DNA of 8,137 bases from Bacteroidota bacterium (GTDB lineage: Bacteria > Bacteroidota > Bacteroidia > Chitinophagales > Saprospiraceae): NCBI GenBank assembly GCA_008501835.1, contig QQUB01000219.1:1-8137 (forward strand), written 5' to 3'. Made by a program: the position numbers and the translations under genes. Positions 5,075 to 8,137 of this stretch are shown piece after piece (position 1 is the first letter of the stretch; each line of letters begins with the position of its first letter). The notes beneath the pieces are model-generated. The model saw nothing but the letters and a program-made list of their open reading frames with translations, searched no databases and was not told the origin of the DNA.

Positions 5075-7117
5075 CTAATGTTGAACTACCACTTTTCTAA
5101 TATTATAATTTCCTTCCGTTTCCAATATCAAAAAATATAGCCCTTGTGGCAATTTTGACGTAGAAAAAGTTATCAAGTGCTTTCCGGTCACAAAATTTTG
5201 AGGATAATTATTTACTACCACCTTCCCTAAAGCGTTTATTAATTTTGTGGAAATCATCTGTGATTCTTCAAGAATTAATTCAAGATTTAATTGGTCCAAT
5301 ACCGGGTTTGGATATATGGCGTATCTTAAATTATCGGTGAAAACGTTTTCCATTGCCACAAGGTCATCGCCATTGCCTATGTAGAGATCATCGATATAAA
5401 GTTTATTCCCACCATCTGTTACATTAACGATTTTGACTTCAACAAAACTTTCAGTTTTAAAATTGTTTAGAATAATGAAAGCATCTTTCCATTGGGTAGA
5501 ATCCGGAATAAAGGGAGTTGTTTGTGTCGGTCCCGTAACTAAACCGCTACCTGATCTGTAAAAAACCTGGGTATACGAATTCCCGCAATTGAAAGATAGC
5601 AAAACCAGTAATTCATCAGAATAACTTGGATCTGACCTTGCATATGCCCATTTAAAAGACATAAAAAGCAGGTTTCCTGTGTTTGAAGAAAAATCTAATT
5701 TTGGTAATACAATTTCATCCACTGTTCCATAATTCGTATTTTCTAAATTATTGATGCTCATTGAATAATTACTTGAAGTAAAAGCCAAAGAATCCAATTG
5801 CCATGTAATGGTACCATCTGGATTATTTATAGAAATGTCGATTGGAGGATAAAGTCCGCTATCAAAATTTTCATTATACGGTAAATTATCTCCTACCCCA
5901 GGAGCACTTACGTTAATATAATTTTCTTTAATGAGTGTGTCAGTAGTGATAGTATTAGAAATTATAAGTATCACGTCATAACTACCAATTGATTCGTAAT
6001 TAACAAGTGGATTTTGTTCATTGGAAGAACTGGGAGTTCCCCCTGGAAATTGCCATTGCCAAATAGTCCCATCATTTAGCGAAATATCAGAAAAATTCAC
6101 ACTATTCCCAATACAAACATCCTTGGTAAGCGTTACGAAGTCCGCTATAACGGGGCAAATATCTGGTGTGATGTAAATAGAATCATACCCTGTGTTAATT
6201 AGATTTTCATCGGTCCAAATTTCCGTACGGATGAAATTTAGAGTGCTCTGCATTCTCATTTTTTGCCCTTCAGTAAACATATTTTTACATGCGCCGGGAG
6301 TGTAGTCCATGTAGTTTTCTTTTTGGTCATTTAAATCCGGTATATCGTTACTACATGTATTTAATGTAACGCAGGAATAATTGGGCTCGAAAGCAGGAGG
6401 AGTATCACATACATTATCACCGTCATAACACACGTCTATTCCACACGAATTATTAAAAGTGTGGTAAACACCGAGCCAATGGCCGACTTCATGAGTGAGT
6501 GTTCGCCCAAAAAAACCGTTGGCTGAACCTATATTTCCAAAATAATTATGTTGCACCACAACCCCATCTTCATCGGGAGGTCCGCCCGGAAAAGAAGCAT
6601 ATCCTGCAACATTGCCATTTATGCTTTTTACGATATAAATATTGAGGTATCTACTATTATCCCAAAAGCTCAACTCCTTTAGTAAAGGGCGTTGATAACT
6701 TTGATGATTAGTCAATGATGATCTGACACGTACGATGCCATTTGTGCATTTCCCATCTGGGTTTAAATTAGCAAGAAAAAATCGAACATTTGTATCCACA
6801 CCATTTCCATCTCCATTGGTATTTTCAAATTTTCCAAAGTCCTCATTTAAAATTTGAATTTGACTTTGAATTTGAGCTTCTGAAATATTTTCACTTCCTC
6901 CATTGTGAATGACATGTACTACAACAGGTATTACCTTTGCAGAATCTGTATTACGTTGATCACTTTGAAATTTATTTATCCCCTCTTGAATTTGACGCTC
7001 GGCTTCTTCGAGGCTATCCTCATTAATAAATTGGTCAAAATAACAAGGCCTAATATCCTGAGCATAGCTTAAGTTCATAAATACAAAGAGTAAAAGAAAG
7101 AATACAGTGTTTTTCAT
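5075..7117 (-). CDS. secreted M43 (pappalysin/cytophagalysin-type) zinc metalloprotease with T9SS sorting domain
   Basis: Extracellular or cell-surface protease of 680 residues. A Sec signal peptide covers 1-19 or 20 (hydrophobic core FFLLLFVF, then SYAQ). The catalytic domain runs from about 60 to 300. Zinc-binding HEVGHWLGVYH at 209-219 fits HExxHxxGxxH, and the Met-turn is YMDY around Met270. Several cysteines (225, 230, 237, 249, 255, 277) suit the disulphides of this family. A PKD-like domain lies at about 322-405 (WQWQFPGGTPSSSNEQNP). A jelly-roll/MAM-like or choice-of-anchor region follows at about 410-582, with NENFDSG at its start and LYIDDLYIGN at its end. Residues about 600-680 form a type A T9SS C-terminal domain, beginning IYPNPV and including LPQGLYFLILE. 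It lies 28 bases after the His-rich membrane protein gene and 51 bases before the Crp/Fnr gene. The family cleaves proteins after secretion. The substrate here, and any tie to metal stress, are unknown. Confidence 0.95.
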   Translation of the reverse strand: MKNTVFFLLLFVFMNLSYAQDIRPCYFDQFINEDSLEEAERQIQEGINKFQSDQRNTDSAKVIPVVVHVIHNGGSENISEAQIQSQIQILNEDFGKFENTNGDGNGVDTNVRFFLANLNPDGKCTNGIVRVRSSLTNHQSYQRPLLKELSFWDNSRYLNIYIVKSINGNVAGYASFPGGPPDEDGVVVQHNYFGNIGSANGFFGRTLTHEVGHWLGVYHTFNNSCGIDVCYDGDNVCDTPPAFEPNYSCVTLNTCSNDIPDLNDQKENYMDYTPGACKNMFTEGQKMRMQSTLNFIRTEIWTDENLINTGYDSIYITPDICPVIADFVTLTKDVCIGNSVNFSDISLNDGTIWQWQFPGGTPSSSNEQNPLVNYESIGSYDVILIISNTITTDTLIKENYINVSAPGVGDNLPYNENFDSGLYPPIDISINNPDGTITWQLDSLAFTSSNYSMSINNLENTNYGTVDEIVLPKLDFSSNTGNLLFMSFKWAYARSDPSYSDELLVLLSFNCGNSYTQVFYRSGSGLVTGPTQTTPFIPDSTQWKDAFIILNNFKTESFVEVKIVNVTDGGNKLYIDDLYIGNGDDLVAMENVFTDNLRYAIYPNPVLDQLNLELILEESQMISTKLINALGKVVVNNYPQNFVTGKHLITFSTSKLPQGLYFLILETEGNYNIRKVVVQH

Positions 7118-7145
7118 AATTCCGATTTGATCTGATTTTAACTAT

Positions 7146-7832
7146 TTAATGTGAATGAGCTTCCAATTCCAAAAACTCGCCTTTGGCCCCCACCCCTTCT
7201 ATATGAATCAATTGTGCTCCGTAATGTCCAGCCTCACTCACAGAATAAGCAGAGCCGATCAAAGCAATGGCTACAAATACTTCAACCAAAAGTTTTCGTT
7301 CCAAAAAGAAGTGGCTAACAGCCTTTAGAACAACCGCGATCAAGGCACTCCAGAGTGTATAATCTGCAAACAATTCATGCTTTTTTAAAACCCAGGCTGC
7401 CGTTTCAGACAACCCACTTGTATGAGGATGGACAAACCTACCTGCTATATATGCCCCCAAAAGGCCTAGCGTTGCAGTGCCCAACGTAACCCAACTGAGT
7501 TGTTCTTTAAAAACGAAAAAGCTGATTATTTGAAACAGAGCAGCAAACAATAATAAGACGATTGGAAAATGCACAACTAATGGATGTAAGGTTGGAAAGC
7601 TGTTAAATGAAGCTCTTTCCTTTACTACTGATTCACTATGATGCTCTTCTTGTTGATTGTGAATATGTTCATCACCTTCAACCAGATTTTTTTGAGCGAA
7701 ATTTTCATTTAAAGAATCAAAATCAACATGCTGCAGAGAGTCCTTTTCCAGTTTATGCCCATTTTCTCCGTGAGCATTTGCATGCAAACTGAAAAAGCAT
7801 AGGCTCACCAAGATTATAATTACATTTTTCAT
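7146..7832 (-). CDS. His-rich DUF2231-type membrane protein with signal peptide
   Basis: Inner-membrane protein of 228 residues with no proven biochemical function. A signal peptide covers 1-20, with cleavage probable after HANA so that the mature protein would begin with His. A periplasmic, acidic, His-rich segment follows at 21-75 (HGENGH, GDEHIHN, EEHHSES). The DUF2231 core begins with LHPLVVHFPIVLLLF at 82-96. About four membrane spans lie near 85-105, 114-132, 158-175 and 181-199. The C-terminal part has EAGHYGAQLIHIEGVG (200-215), matching the G-x-LVYxHGVG-like ending of DUF2231 proteins, and the protein ends in HSH. His and acidic clusters outside the membrane suggest copper or other metal binding, consistent with a neighbouring copper ATPase, but this is inference. 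DUF2231 proteins often accompany cytochrome, heme or metal genes. The ATG lacks a strong Shine-Dalgarno sequence. Confidence 0.88.
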   Translation of the reverse strand: MKNVIIILVSLCFFSLHANAHGENGHKLEKDSLQHVDFDSLNENFAQKNLVEGDEHIHNQQEEHHSESVVKERASFNSFPTLHPLVVHFPIVLLLFAALFQIISFFVFKEQLSWVTLGTATLGLLGAYIAGRFVHPHTSGLSETAAWVLKKHELFADYTLWSALIAVVLKAVSHFFLERKLLVEVFVAIALIGSAYSVSEAGHYGAQLIHIEGVGAKGEFLELEAHSH

Positions 7833-7874
7833 TTTTAAGATTTAATTTTTTCAAATACTGTATTCAAAATTGGA

Positions 7875-8018
7875 TTAGTGAACCTTTAAAAATTGATTTA
7901 TTACTACCTGATAAAATACCCCCACAACTATGGATCCTATCAGGATGATAAATAAATAGTTGTAAATTTTTTTCAATAAAGAAGGAGGCTTATTCTCCGT
8001 TTGACAGCACGCTTTCAT
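7875..8018 (-). CDS. 47-residue single-span membrane protein with N-terminal Cys-Cys
   Basis: Small gene that would be missed by a length cutoff. It encodes MKACCQTENK, then PPSLLKKIYN, then a hydrophobic helix at about 21-40 (YLFIILIGSIVVGVFYQVV), and ends FLKVH. The Cys4-Cys5 pair and the two lysines before the helix suggest one membrane span with the cysteines on the cytoplasmic side by the positive-inside rule. It begins 33 bases after the stop of the CopB-type ATPase gene and ends 42 bases before the DUF2231 gene, all on one strand. This fits a cotranscribed accessory protein. The Cys pair could bind Cu(I) or Ag(I), or help the ATPase assemble or be regulated. I cannot assign a named family. 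Support for it being a real gene comes from its start-to-stop fit in the gap, its regular amphipathic/TM layout and its context. Confidence 0.68.
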   Translation of the reverse strand: MKACCQTENKPPSLLKKIYNYLFIILIGSIVVGVFYQVVINQFLKVH

Positions 8019-8051
8019 AATATATCTTTATACTTGAAATTAAATTTTCAT

Positions 8052-8137
8052 CTACCCTTCGAGATTCCTTTTTAACAACTGGGCATTAACGGCTACAATC
8101 ACCGTACTAAGGGACATAAATACAGCTCCAACAGCCG
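8052..8137 (-). CDS. C-terminus of a CopB-type (P1B-3) copper/silver P-type ATPase, 5' part beyond window edge
   Basis: Only the last 27 codons and the TAG stop are inside the window: AVGAVFMSLSTVIVAVNAQL, then LKRNLEG. The partial codon at the edge ends in CG, which fits Pro (CCG). With that Pro the segment matches P-x6-MSxST-x5-N, the helix-8 signature described for P1B-3 (CopB-like, CPH-type) ATPases. P1B-1 pumps have MxxSS at this place. It would be an inner-membrane exporter of Cu or Ag. The fragment ends just after the last helix, as usual for these pumps. It is upstream of, and collinear with, the small Cys-Cys protein. Subtype assignment depends on one short motif and needs the CPH/CPC region outside this window. 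Confidence 0.8.
   Translation of the reverse strand, partial: AVGAVFMSLSTVIVAVNAQLLKRNLEG

Noticed and set aside
7607..7792. Plus-strand open frame of 61 codons
   Set aside because: Antisense to the His-rich segment of the DUF2231 gene. Its His content simply mirrors low-complexity codons on the other strand.

Overview
The window comes from a member of the Bacteroidota, probably a flavobacterium-like or related lineage. The DNA is AT-rich, Shine-Dalgarno sequences are mostly absent, and one secreted protein ends in a type IX secretion sorting domain, a system restricted to this phylum. I cannot name the genus. All nine genes supported here lie on the minus strand, so the text below follows transcription from the right edge to the left edge. 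No gap between genes exceeds 70 bases. I found no tRNA, rRNA, CRISPR array, insertion sequence or convincing intrinsic terminator.

The right edge (8052-8137) holds the last 27 codons of a P1B metal ATPase. Its final helix fits the P-x6-MSxST-x5-N signature of the CopB-type (P1B-3) copper/silver pumps. Next come a 47-residue single-span membrane protein with a Cys-Cys pair near its N-terminus (7875-8018), a His-rich membrane protein of the DUF2231 type with a signal peptide (7146-7832), and a secreted M43-type metalloprotease with PKD-like, jelly-roll-like and T9SS sorting domains (5075-7117).

The centre is a tightly packed regulatory and redox block. A Crp/Fnr-family regulator (4340-5023) overlaps by an ATGA the first of two small regulators in which a CxxC heavy-metal-associated (HMA-like) domain is fused directly to an AraC-type DNA-binding domain (3726-4343). 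That gene overlaps a type II NADH dehydrogenase (2405-3748), which abuts the second HMA-AraC regulator (1835-2404) with no spacer. A 69-base gap containing a 13-base direct repeat with a 21-base period then leads into copA (1-1765), a Cu(I) P1B-1 ATPase. Its 3' end runs off the left edge just before the MxTGD motif.

Taken together this reads as a copper (possibly silver) homeostasis island bracketed by two different classes of copper ATPase. My main inference is that the paired HMA-AraC proteins are one-component metal sensors that use a CopZ-like domain to sense copper. The 21-base direct repeat upstream of copA would be a candidate binding site. The type II NADH dehydrogenase, His-rich membrane protein, small Cys-Cys membrane protein and secreted protease may be accessory members. 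Their link to copper rests on position and composition, not on demonstrated function.
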